Positions 41,601-48,566 of a stretch of 64,000 nucleotides of DNA are shown in pieces. Within the stretch, counting starts at the first letter, position 1. Each line of letters opens with the position of its first letter. A model generated the notes under the pieces. That model saw only the letters and a list, made by a program, of their open reading frames with translations. It did no database searches and had not been told where the DNA came from. Made by a program: the position numbers and the translations under genes. The stretch spans positions 81,258-145,257 of the forward strand of contig CANASP010000003.1 in assembly GCA_947364365.1 (NCBI GenBank). The letters run 5' to 3'. The DNA comes from an uncultured Alistipes sp. Lineage in GTDB: Bacteria; Bacteroidota; Bacteroidia; Bacteroidales; Rikenellaceae.

Positions 41601-42479
41601 CGGGTCGCCGCCGAGCTGCGCTTCGCCCTCCCGGCCCCGGAGACGACGCTCCCCGAGACGGCGGCCGACCCGGCCGAGGCGGGCTTCGACGCGGCCTGCT
41701 ACAACATCGCCGTGGTCGATCCCTCGCTCCACTTCCGCCCCTTCACCGCCGCGGGCGACGGCTGTGATTTCCGCCTGGTGCCCTGCGCCGATCCCCGCAC
41801 GGTGCTCCGGGCCCTCGACGACTACCCCGTCGCAGCGGTGGTCTACGACGCCGAGGCCCCCGCGGGGCGCGACGAGGCCTTCCGCGAGGCGCTCCACAAC
41901 GACCGGCGCCACGTTCTCGCCGTCGCCGTGTGCAACGCCCTCACCGACGCCGACAAACGCGTATGCCTCCGCCAGGGGGCCGACATCTGCCTGGCCAAGC
42001 CCCTCTCCCCCGAGTTGCTCGCGGCCCAGATCGAGGCGCTGCTGCGCCTGCGGCGCCACACCGACGACATGCCGGCGCCCGCCGCCGCACCCGCCGTCTC
42101 GCTCATCGACGAGGCGCTGCGCCGGGACAAATTCTCGGCCCGCGTATGCGATTTCATCGACAGCCGGCTCGAAGACCCCGAGCTCTCGGTCGACGACATC
42201 GCCCAGGCGATGAACGTCAGCCGCGCGACGCTCTTCAACCGGCTGAAGACCACCATGAACACCACGCCCAACATCCTCATCCGCATGCTCCGGCTCGAAC
42301 GCGCCGCCCGCATGCTCCGCCAGCCGGGCGTGCGCATTTCGGAGGTCTATTACACCGTGGGCTTCATCTCGGGATCCTACTTCGCCAAGCTCTTCCGACA
42401 GGAGTTCGGCGTCACCCCCAAGGAGTATTCCAACCGCTACGGCGGCGAGGAGACCGGCGAGACACCCTCCGACGAATGA
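38604..42479 (+). CDS. Hybrid two-component regulator with degenerate kinase (HTCS-like)
   Basis: A 1291-residue protein. Order: signal peptide (1-35); 14-blade-type two-component propeller repeats (about 38-690); Y_Y_Y domain; membrane helix (about 770-792); DHp-like helices; an ATPase-like region (about 890-1020); receiver (about 1030-1155); AraC-type HTH (about 1182-1279, LSVDDIAQAMNVSRATLFNRL...GFISGSYFAKLFRQEFG). The usual ISHE.RTPL phospho-box reads ILEEIIREV: the His is Glu816. No N box or DxGxG box is recognisable. The receiver keeps Asp1082 (VVYDAEAP) and the Lys of LAKPL. The likely role is sensing glycan fragments in the periplasm and controlling the adjacent locus. A G9 tract lies in codons 9-11. 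Confidence 0.85.
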   Translation: MKKTQTRKGGGELRRSVHALCAVVALILGPTDRLSAQFRYYTTETGLPSNTVNTIYQDRQGFVWAGTISGLSRYNSLDFQDFDGQDNLLTGKNVYALCEPADSTLWIGSSEGLFALNRQHSTLRRIPIRVGDRIHETMIYRMKADERGNVWVGGYGQGLFRYDAAADQWKGYDLKSEKAVVSDILIGSDRAVWVLCMDRNIYRYNAGRDEFTAIPLVDRFTKRAIGEARCCCQDSFGDIWICDANADLFRLDLTTMTAVSATVRAPGSQITSRTLIEQTPGQLLVGTNLGLLAFDTAHRRYEWIDRGDRRQAGTLNDRFVHALMKDRDGGLWVGTYFGGIDYRPYDTEVVRAIYPSDGCGNIISSLSEMSDGRILVGSDDGGLSLYDPPTGSYERLTIDPDNRNLNIHSIFVDYRDIWVGTYGNGLYRLDTALGVVRHYGDDDVSTGDMNVYSIFRDPSEQLWIGTKRGICRYDAAGDRFERTVTVNDNCDILDICRTGDTLWFASQGGGVIRYDIATGRYASLLDEQPDSPSHATCLAQHDGRLYIGTMKGLYRLEGSSAEPCPSLPRDCVIKSLVADNSGLWITTDQGLFCYDSEERLRRFTAEDGFMSQSFSFNSAIRLSTGEILAGTDRGINAFHPKMLRETPLPRDLRVVITDFDAIDEKGRRSLSTDTGAIRIESDNASFSIDFVALNYRSPSKSRYRYRLAGHDDAWRTFTRDRNFRDVVYTDVEPGNYRFEVAAAAAFDEPFGPVTPLDIVVKRPLSHILRSGLLLAAAAALLAGTLLVFIRNGRLRYALKARRRESVRHRLYQNILEEIIREVNNTLEMQTLAARLDEGGQELPASLKSDFAILKNNILRLHRFIDERSAAYRRLASDQRSAVAELRSDLAPVVEAICTAYRGLAADCYGVEIDVRVSDRARTTRAAIDPTAMIHALTGLVDRMIDHADRRILLSLDATPEAFVVRIARDGDVRAGLPPVDEWLTRRGVAVVPVEPREGERVAAELRFALPAPETTLPETAADPAEAGFDAACYNIAVVDPSLHFRPFTAAGDGCDFRLVPCADPRTVLRALDDYPVAAVVYDAEAPAGRDEAFREALHNDRRHVLAVAVCNALTDADKRVCLRQGADICLAKPLSPELLAAQIEALLRLRRHTDDMPAPAAAPAVSLIDEALRRDKFSARVCDFIDSRLEDPELSVDDIAQAMNVSRATLFNRLKTTMNTTPNILIRMLRLERAARMLRQPGVRISEVYYTVGFISGSYFAKLFRQEFGVTPKEYSNRYGGEETGETPSDE
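38627..38635 (+). repeat. Nine-G homopolymer in the start of the regulator gene
   Basis: GGGGGGGGG falls in codons 9-11 of the regulator (Lys-Gly-Gly-Gly-Glu). Loss or gain of one G would shift the frame before the signal peptide core. It is a candidate slipped-strand phase-variation tract. Confidence 0.7.
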
Positions 42480-42482
42480 AAA

Positions 42483-42520
42483 CACCGACGCCCGGACCTT
42501 TTTCGGTCCGGGCGTCGGTG
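42483..42520 (-). terminator. Strong terminator hairpin at the end of the pilus-side operon
   Basis: Perfect 16-base arms (CACCGACGCCCGGACC and its complement) with a six-base loop. On the minus strand a T4 run follows, so it mainly ends the long leftward operon; it may also stop transcription of the regulator gene, whose stop codon is four bases away. Confidence 0.85.
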
Positions 42521-42537
42521 CGAAATCTCCGCCGGCA

Positions 42538-43218
42538 TCACGCCGCGGCGAAGTCCCTCCAGAGGTTGTAGACGAGCAATGCGCCCCAGAGGAGCATGCC
42601 GGCCGCAGCGGCAAGCAGCGTGCCCAGCCGCCGCAGGCGCGTCTCCACGACCGGAGACGCCGCATCCGCGCCCTGACACGGCACGCCGTCGTAGCCCGCG
42701 ACGGCCGCGCAACCCTCCCAGCGCGGACAGACCTCCGAGCAGGCGAAAGGCCACGGGATCGCCCCGCCCGAGCGGTCGCGGAGCTGCACCCCCACCGAAC
42801 AGAAGTCGTAGCGGCCGAAGGACTTTCCGCGTGCGATGTCCCGCGAAACCAGCCCCACCCACTCCTGCAGGGCGGCATCCACCGGGAAGGTCATGAACGC
42901 CCGGTCGAAGAGAGCGTCCTCGTAGAGGTGGTAATGCCCGTCGCGGGGGCGGTACTCCAGCACCTCGGAGCCGGGCGCGACGACGCAGCGGCGCAGCCGG
43001 CGGCCGTCGATCGCCACGGCGCTCCCCTGCGTCAGCTCGTAGGAGAAGCTGCCGAAAGCCAGCCGCACACGGCCCGCGCAGCAGAACAGCGCCACATGGC
43101 GGCGCCGCGCGACCGCCAGCGAAGCCTCGCGGTCGGCACGCCACAGCGTGAAGGGGCCCGAGGCACGGCCCCGGACCCATACGCGCCCTTCGGCGCCGCT
43201 ATCCTTCGTCCGCGCCAT
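42538..43218 (-). CDS. Membrane protein with AraC-sensor-like N-terminal domain (unknown function)
   Basis: A 226-residue protein. Residues about 15-120 (HVALFCCAGRVRLAFGSFSYELTQGSAVAIDGRRL...SEVLEYRP) resemble the cupin-like sensor part of Bacteroidota AraC regulators, but the DNA-binding HTH is absent. A Cys-rich segment (CSEVCPRWEGC, about 165) follows, then one C-terminal membrane helix (LGTLLAAAAGMLLWGALLVY). It overlaps no gene and is nine bases after the bactofilin gene, probably the last gene of the large minus-strand operon. It could sense or anchor; no function can be claimed. Confidence 0.55.
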   Translation of the reverse strand: MARTKDSGAEGRVWVRGRASGPFTLWRADREASLAVARRRHVALFCCAGRVRLAFGSFSYELTQGSAVAIDGRRLRRCVVAPGSEVLEYRPRDGHYHLYEDALFDRAFMTFPVDAALQEWVGLVSRDIARGKSFGRYDFCSVGVQLRDRSGGAIPWPFACSEVCPRWEGCAAVAGYDGVPCQGADAASPVVETRLRRLGTLLAAAAGMLLWGALLVYNLWRDFAAA

Positions 43219-43227
43219 CCCGCGTCG

Positions 43228-43944
43228 TCACTCCTCCGCTCCGGAAGTCTCGTCCGACGCCGCGACGTCGACCTCCTCGAACGAAATCTCCGTCTCGACC
43301 GTCGGCGTCGGCACGGCGACGACCGCCGGACGGACCGGAGGCGTTGCGGGACGCTCGCGGGAGATGGTGATCTGACCGTTCATCGACGCACCCTCCTCGA
43401 CGCTCAGTCCCGCGGCCATGATGTTGCCCTGGATGTTGGCCTCGCGCTGGAGCGTGAGCGTGCCGCGGACCGTGATGTCGCCCTCGATGGGGTTGTTGAT
43501 CCGGGCATGGGTGGCCGACAGGGCGCCCTTGATCTGGCTGTGGTCGATATGGAGCATCTCCGAGGCCGTCACATCGCCCTGGACCCCGCCGCCGCTGATC
43601 CGCACGTTCTTGCCCTTGACATCCCCCACGATCTCGCCGCTGATCTCCACGTCGCCGCGGCACGTGACGTCGCCGCGGACCGTGCCCCGGATCACGATGG
43701 CCGTCTCCGAGAAGACGTTGCCCTCGATGACCAGCCCTTCGGTCAGGATGTTCATGTCGCGGCCGACGGGTGCCGACGGCTCGCGGACGGCAGCGGCGGG
43801 ACGCACAGGAAGCTCCGCGGGCTCTGCGGCCGCGCGCTCGCCGATCGTCGCGTCGGCGGCCTCGCGTTCGCCGCGCCGGCCGAACCGGCTCATGAAACCG
43901 CCCTTCTGATCCTGGGCAGCCGTCTCTTTCTTCGTTTCGTTCAT
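43228..43944 (-). CDS. Bactofilin (polymer-forming cytoskeletal protein)
   Basis: A 238-residue cytoplasmic protein. The central region (about 65-190) is a right-handed beta-helix of short repeats: GLVIEGNVFSETAIVIRGTVRGDVTCRGDVEISGEIVGDVKGKNVRISGGGVQGDVTAS, typical of bactofilins. N- and C-terminal tails are long, charged and probably disordered. Bactofilins polymerise without nucleotide and organise envelope machinery. Its place in an operon with pilus and envelope genes could mean a scaffold for surface assembly, but it could also be a neutral neighbour. Confidence 0.9.
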   Translation of the reverse strand: MNETKKETAAQDQKGGFMSRFGRRGEREAADATIGERAAAEPAELPVRPAAAVREPSAPVGRDMNILTEGLVIEGNVFSETAIVIRGTVRGDVTCRGDVEISGEIVGDVKGKNVRISGGGVQGDVTASEMLHIDHSQIKGALSATHARINNPIEGDITVRGTLTLQREANIQGNIMAAGLSVEEGASMNGQITISRERPATPPVRPAVVAVPTPTVETEISFEEVDVAASDETSGAEE

Positions 43945-43974
43945 TGTTCTATCGGTTTTTTGGTGAATAACTTG

Positions 43975-44166
43975 TCAGCGGTGGGTCATCCACCACAACG
44001 CCGCGACACCCGCGAGCCACACCGCGAGCCGCAGCCGGCGCACCCAGCGCGCGCGACGGAGACGCCGCCGCTCCGCGCGGCCGACGGCCCACGACAGGCT
44101 CACGATGTCGGCATCGCGGCGGTAGTCGCGGTAAGCCGCGGAGGGCGGAGGGATACGGCGGTTCAT
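43975..44166 (-). CDS. Small single-span membrane protein
   Basis: A 63-residue protein starting MNRRIPPPSAAYRDYRRDADIVSLSW. A strongly basic middle (RAERRRLRRARWVRRLR) is followed by one hydrophobic segment (LAVWLAGVAALWWMTHR). It lies eight bases after the DUF5106-containing lipoprotein gene and 30 bases before the bactofilin gene, in the same direction. The topology would be N-terminus in the cytoplasm. Function unknown. Confidence 0.6.
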   Translation of the reverse strand: MNRRIPPPSAAYRDYRRDADIVSLSWAVGRAERRRLRRARWVRRLRLAVWLAGVAALWWMTHR

Positions 44167-44174
44167 GACGGCGG

Positions 44175-45641
44175 TCACTCCACGTTGCCCCGCACCACCA
44201 GCGTCGACGTGCGTTCGGTGCCCCCGACGTGGAGACGCACGCGGAGCGTCTTGCGGAAATAGCCCCGCTCCTTGGCCGTGAAACGGACCGTCACGGCATC
44301 CTCCGCACCCGCCGCGAGCGGCCGGCGCGGAACGTCGGCCTGCGTGCAGTCGCAGTTCGTCACGGCGGAGAGCACCACCACGGGGTCGGACCCGGCACGC
44401 AGGCCGAAGGTCGTCGTGCGCGTCTCGCCCAGCGGGATCGTCCCGAAATCGTGCTCCGTGCACAGCCACGCCGGCTCGGCGGACGGGGCGGCGGACGGGG
44501 CCTGCGCGGCCGAAACAGCGGCCGAGGCCGAGGCCGAGGCGGAGGCCGGAGCAGCAAAAGCAGCAGATGCAGCCGGAGCGGCCGCAGCGGCGCCGTAGAG
44601 CGACGCGGCCGTCAGCGGCCCGACGCGCCCGGCGAGATCCTGCGCGCGGACCCATGCCTCCAGCTGGTCGTAGCGCACGTCCTTCAGCAGCACGTGCTTC
44701 GTGCGGTCGAGCAGGTAGAGCGACGGCAACGACGGGAGGTCGTAGGGCGATGCGGCCCGGTCGCGGGGCAGCAGGACATGTCCCACCGTCCAGCCCCGGG
44801 GCATCCGGTCGAGCTGTGCGCGCCATGCGGCGAGATCCTCGTCGGGATAGAGCGCCACGACCCGCAGACGGCCCGAGGCGAGCAGCGGGGCGAAGACCTC
44901 CGACGCGGGGAGGTGCGACTCGACGTAGCCGCAGGCCGGGCAGCCCGGCTCGTAGAACATCACCAGCGTATAGTCGGCCCGCGTGGCGTAGAGCCGCTGC
45001 TGCGCCCCCGACCCCGTCGTATAGACCAGGTCGGCGGCCGCCATCCCCGGGCGGTTCTTGCGGATGCGCGAGAGCAGCTCCTGCGGGCGGAGCTTGTCGA
45101 GCGGATCCATCGCCGGCGAGGCGACCACGGCCTCCAGCACCGGCAACAGCAGCTCCTCGTTGCGGAAGGGCGAGTTGGGATGGCGCCAGAAGTACTCCGC
45201 GGCCTGCAACAGCCGCAGCTGCATCGCGGGGACGCTGTCGCCGCGCACGATGAGCGCGCGGGCCAGCGAGGAGCCCGTCGACGGCGGGAGCTGCGTCAGC
45301 GCCTGGGCCCAGGGGGTGAAGTAGGCTTCGAGCGCCACCGTATCGGCGAGCCACGCCGCATCGTCGTAGTCGAGCTTGTCCCACCAGTGGGTGGCCAGAT
45401 AGAGCATCTGGAGGCTGTCGGCGAGCATCGACGGCACGCGCGGAATCTCCAGGCGGGGAGCGCCGCCAGCCACCGAAGCCGAAGCCGAAGCCGGCGCCGA
45501 CGCCTCGGACGCATCCGACACGGCTGCATCCGACAAGGCCGGGCGGCCCGGGCCGCCGCAGGCGAAAGCCGCCAGGAGGACGAGAAGCACCGCGAACCCT
45601 CTCGGCAGCGCATTGTCCGAACGAAGAGACGACCGATTCAT
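44175..45641 (-). CDS. Lipoprotein with DUF5106, thioredoxin-like and DUF1573 domains
   Basis: A 488-residue protein with a signal peptide and lipobox AAFAC. A helical DUF5106-like domain (MLADSLQMLYLATHWWDKLDYDDAAWLADT, about 65-220) precedes a thioredoxin-fold domain with CPAC in FYEPGCPACGYVE (about 255). An Ala/Ser-rich linker leads to a C-terminal DUF1573/Ig-like domain (HDFGTIPLGETRTTTFGL...NCDCTQADVP). DUF5106 proteins are Bacteroidota periplasmic thiol proteins; the DUF1573 fusion is less usual. It may provide redox or folding support for the many Cys-containing surface proteins encoded next to it (inference). Confidence 0.75.
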   Translation of the reverse strand: MNRSSLRSDNALPRGFAVLLVLLAAFACGGPGRPALSDAAVSDASEASAPASASASVAGGAPRLEIPRVPSMLADSLQMLYLATHWWDKLDYDDAAWLADTVALEAYFTPWAQALTQLPPSTGSSLARALIVRGDSVPAMQLRLLQAAEYFWRHPNSPFRNEELLLPVLEAVVASPAMDPLDKLRPQELLSRIRKNRPGMAAADLVYTTGSGAQQRLYATRADYTLVMFYEPGCPACGYVESHLPASEVFAPLLASGRLRVVALYPDEDLAAWRAQLDRMPRGWTVGHVLLPRDRAASPYDLPSLPSLYLLDRTKHVLLKDVRYDQLEAWVRAQDLAGRVGPLTAASLYGAAAAAPAASAAFAAPASASASASAAVSAAQAPSAAPSAEPAWLCTEHDFGTIPLGETRTTTFGLRAGSDPVVVLSAVTNCDCTQADVPRRPLAAGAEDAVTVRFTAKERGYFRKTLRVRLHVGGTERTSTLVVRGNVE

Positions 45642-45645
45642 ACCG

Positions 45646-47106
45646 CTACAGGCCTCGCATACATAAATAGGGACCTACGCCGCCCGTAGACTCGAGTACC
45701 CACGAGAAGGTAACCGAATTACCGCTCGAAAAATCGCAGACGATATGATTCTCCTGCATGTTAGTACCTCCATGATCCCAATCGTACAGCCAGAATTTAT
45801 CGGAGGAACGGGGGAGCTTCAGCAACGCCTGCAAATTGGCAGAGACCCAGCTTCTCCAGACATCACCACCAGCAGAGCTACCACCGCCCGAGGCGTAATT
45901 AACACTGCCTCCGGCATTCTTGCAGGCTTGTTCGGCCTCATAAAGAGTTCCTCCGGTGAGGGTCAGATTCACCAATCGGTCGCCCACGAGCGTCCAGCCG
46001 TTGCCGGCCGACAGTTCCGACACCCGCCCGTCGCCGGACAGCGCGGTTATGGCAGGGATCGTGATCGTGCAGGTATAGGAGCGGTTGGGCAGCAGGTTGT
46101 AATCGGAGGTGTTGTTCGCGCCCGGGTAGATGATGAGGGTGGCCGAGAGGCCCGAGGCGTCGTCGCCGACCATCACCTCGAGGTAGGTGGCGTAGTTGCC
46201 CTGCCCCGAGGCGCCGCCCAAGGCCGTCGCGGCCGTCTTGGTTTTCTGGTCCGTCGAGGTGCCCTTGCCCCGCGCGTTGGCCGGGAGGTAACACCAGCCG
46301 GTGGCGCCCAGGCTGGCATACTCGTCGAAGAACTGGCCCGACGTGGCGGGATAGCAGTTGGCGGCCGTCGTGCCCGGGTCGAGCGCCGACGGGTTGCGGA
46401 AGCGGTAGAGCGTCTTGGGGACCTTGCGCACATTGACCGATTTGATGGTATTGGCGGCCGTAACATTGACGGTCAGCTTCGCCACGGCGCGCGTCATGGC
46501 AACCGTAGCCGCCCCGCGCACCGTCCCGGAGAAGTAGCCGAACATGGGGAGCGTGTTGCCCGCCGCGAGCGACGATTCGGCGGTCAGCGTCAAGGCGGAG
46601 CTCTCGATCTGCGAGGCCGTGGTCACGCTGGAGAAGAGCGTCGAATTGTGGGTGTTGGCGATGACGTAGAGCCGACACGGGTCGGGGTCCAGCCGGGCCG
46701 TGGCCGTGTTGTTCGTGACCGTGGAGATATATTGCGGCGCGGTCAGCCGGGCCGTTCCGGCGCTGTTGAGCTGGATCACCCACACGTCGGAGATCTTGCT
46801 CTCGTCGACGTCCGAGACCGAGCGCGTAGCCTCCCCGGCCGTATCCGACGGCACCAGCCGCACGTCGAGCCCTTCGAGGCTCCCGAGGCCCTCGGCCTCG
46901 ACCCTGCACGGCAGTTCGCCGCCGCGCGTGGCCTCCGCGGCGTCGTCCATCGGGGCCGTCCCGAAGGTCAGAAGGACCGGTTCGAGGCGGCTTTCGGAGG
47001 GGAGATCCCCGTCGAAATCCTTCGAGCAGCCCGTCGAGAGCGACGCTGCGGCGAGCAGCGCCGTCGCCGCATACGACAATTTGCGATAATAGAATCGGGT
47101 ATTCAT
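45646..47106 (-). CDS. DUF4906-type fimbrial lipoprotein, paralogue 1
   Basis: A 486-residue lipoprotein (lipobox LSTGC, then SKDFD). IDVWV-type block DESKISDVWVIQLNSAG and RLYVIANTHNSTLF are typical of Mfa-like/DUF4906 proteins of fimbrial loci. A central CYPATSGQFFDEYASLGATGWCYLPANARGKG and TALGGASGQGNYATYLEV block is shared with the two paralogues upstream in the operon. The C-terminal 90 residues (LPRSSDKFWLYDWDHGGTN...) are unlike the others and may be a tip or ligand domain. It is the last of three tandem DUF4906 genes. Confidence 0.75.
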   Translation of the reverse strand: MNTRFYYRKLSYAATALLAAASLSTGCSKDFDGDLPSESRLEPVLLTFGTAPMDDAAEATRGGELPCRVEAEGLGSLEGLDVRLVPSDTAGEATRSVSDVDESKISDVWVIQLNSAGTARLTAPQYISTVTNNTATARLDPDPCRLYVIANTHNSTLFSSVTTASQIESSALTLTAESSLAAGNTLPMFGYFSGTVRGAATVAMTRAVAKLTVNVTAANTIKSVNVRKVPKTLYRFRNPSALDPGTTAANCYPATSGQFFDEYASLGATGWCYLPANARGKGTSTDQKTKTAATALGGASGQGNYATYLEVMVGDDASGLSATLIIYPGANNTSDYNLLPNRSYTCTITIPAITALSGDGRVSELSAGNGWTLVGDRLVNLTLTGGTLYEAEQACKNAGGSVNYASGGGSSAGGDVWRSWVSANLQALLKLPRSSDKFWLYDWDHGGTNMQENHIVCDFSSGNSVTFSWVLESTGGVGPYLCMRGL

Positions 47107-47133
47107 AGCATTTTCATTGTTTTCCGGACAACA

Positions 47134-48543
47134 TCAATAACGCACGCAGACGATCGTCACCGTACCGCTCGGGTTCGCATAGTAGCTCGACGTGCCGTTC
47201 TGGCCGTAGAAGTAGGTGTCGGACTCGCAAAGGACGACATTGTTGGTCCACGATACGGTAGAGAGCCAGTTCTTCCAGTCGGTTCGGGTGGGGAGCACCC
47301 CCTCGAAGGTATTCTCGCAGGTCGACTTGTGGGTCGAGACGAGCGAGGCGGACCAGGAAAAGCTGGTCTTTATCACCTTGTAGGCCCCCTGGAAGATCCC
47401 GCTGGACGAATACACGCCCGTCCATCCGTCGACGACCCGGTCTTCGGTCGTCACGCGGCCGTCGGAGGCCGACGGAGCGGTCGGCACGTCGACCAGAAGG
47501 GTGTAATAGCGGTTGGGCAGCAGCGAATAGCCGTTGGTATTGTTGGCCCCGGGATAGATCTTGAGCGTGAAATACCGGTTGAGCGCGGCCGCAGTCGCAG
47601 TGGAAGCCTGGAACGGGGTGTAACCCGTGAGCTCCACGTAGGTGGCGTAGTTGCCCTGCCCCGAGGCACCGCCCAGGGCCGTCGCGGCCGTCTTGGTCTG
47701 CTGGGTCGTCGCCGTACCCGTGCCGCGCGCGTTGGCCGGGACGTACCACCAGCCGCTGTAACCCGTCGTGCTGGCGTATTCGTCGAAGAACTGGCTCGAC
47801 GTGGCTGGATAGCAGTTGGCGGCCGTCGTGCCCGGGTCGAGCGACGACGGGTTGCGGAACCAGTGCAGGACCTTGGGGACCTTGCGCACCTTCATCGACT
47901 GGAGCGTGATCTTCGGCGCCGACACCTGCACCATCAGCTTGGCGACCATGCGCGTCAGCGCGACCCCCAGCTCCTCGCCGACCGTGCCGGTCGCATAGCC
48001 GCACATCGGGAGCGTGCCGCCCGACGCGAGCGACGACTCGGCGGTCAGCGACAGCGTCGCGCTCTCGACCTGCGAGGCCGTGGTCACGCCGGAGAAGAGC
48101 GTCGCGTTGTGGGTGTTGGCGATGACGTAGAGCCGGCAGGAGGTGTCGGTGTCGAGCTGGAGCTTGACCGCGTTGTCCGTGACCGCGGAGATATATTGCG
48201 GCGCGGTCAGCTTGGCCGTTCCGGCGCTGTTGAGCTGGATCACCCACACGTCGGAGATCTTGTACTCGTCGACATTGGAGACCGAACGCGTAGCCTCCGT
48301 GTCGGAGGGCACCAGGCGCACGTCGACCCCCTCGATGCCCTCGGCCTCGACCCTGAGCGGCATCTCGCCGCCGCGCGTGGCCTCCTCAGCGGCATCCTCG
48401 AGGGGCGCCGTCGAGAGGCAGAGCGTCACCGTGCGGAGCGCCTCGCCGGGTTCGTCGGCCGGGGAGAACTCCTTGCCGCATCCCGACATCGCCGCGACGG
48501 CGACGACGAGGGCCGCAGCCCGGAGGTAGAAAATCGTTCTCAT
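47134..48543 (-). CDS. DUF4906-type fimbrial lipoprotein, paralogue 2
   Basis: A 469-residue lipoprotein starting MRTIFYLRAAALVVAVAAMSGC (48543); a 19-residue longer form would overlap the preceding gene and lacks support. VDEYKISDVWVIQLNSAG, CYPATSSQFFDEYASTTGYSGWWYVPANARG and TALGGASGQGNYATYVEL mark the family. At nucleotide level two stretches are almost identical to paralogue 1, while the C-terminus (DGWTGVYSSSGIFQGAYKVIKTSF...) is distinct. It probably belongs to the surface fibre or its tip. Confidence 0.75.
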   Translation of the reverse strand: MRTIFYLRAAALVVAVAAMSGCGKEFSPADEPGEALRTVTLCLSTAPLEDAAEEATRGGEMPLRVEAEGIEGVDVRLVPSDTEATRSVSNVDEYKISDVWVIQLNSAGTAKLTAPQYISAVTDNAVKLQLDTDTSCRLYVIANTHNATLFSGVTTASQVESATLSLTAESSLASGGTLPMCGYATGTVGEELGVALTRMVAKLMVQVSAPKITLQSMKVRKVPKVLHWFRNPSSLDPGTTAANCYPATSSQFFDEYASTTGYSGWWYVPANARGTGTATTQQTKTAATALGGASGQGNYATYVELTGYTPFQASTATAAALNRYFTLKIYPGANNTNGYSLLPNRYYTLLVDVPTAPSASDGRVTTEDRVVDGWTGVYSSSGIFQGAYKVIKTSFSWSASLVSTHKSTCENTFEGVLPTRTDWKNWLSTVSWTNNVVLCESDTYFYGQNGTSSYYANPSGTVTIVCVRY

Positions 48544-48566
48544 ACGAATCGGCATCTCGAAATCGG

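Noticed and set aside
38460-42878. A 1472-codon open frame on the minus strand opposite the regulator gene
   Set aside because: It is antisense to a clear HTCS gene, has no family motif, and consists of Val/Ala/Arg/Gly/His-rich sequence typical of the reverse frame in GC-rich DNA.
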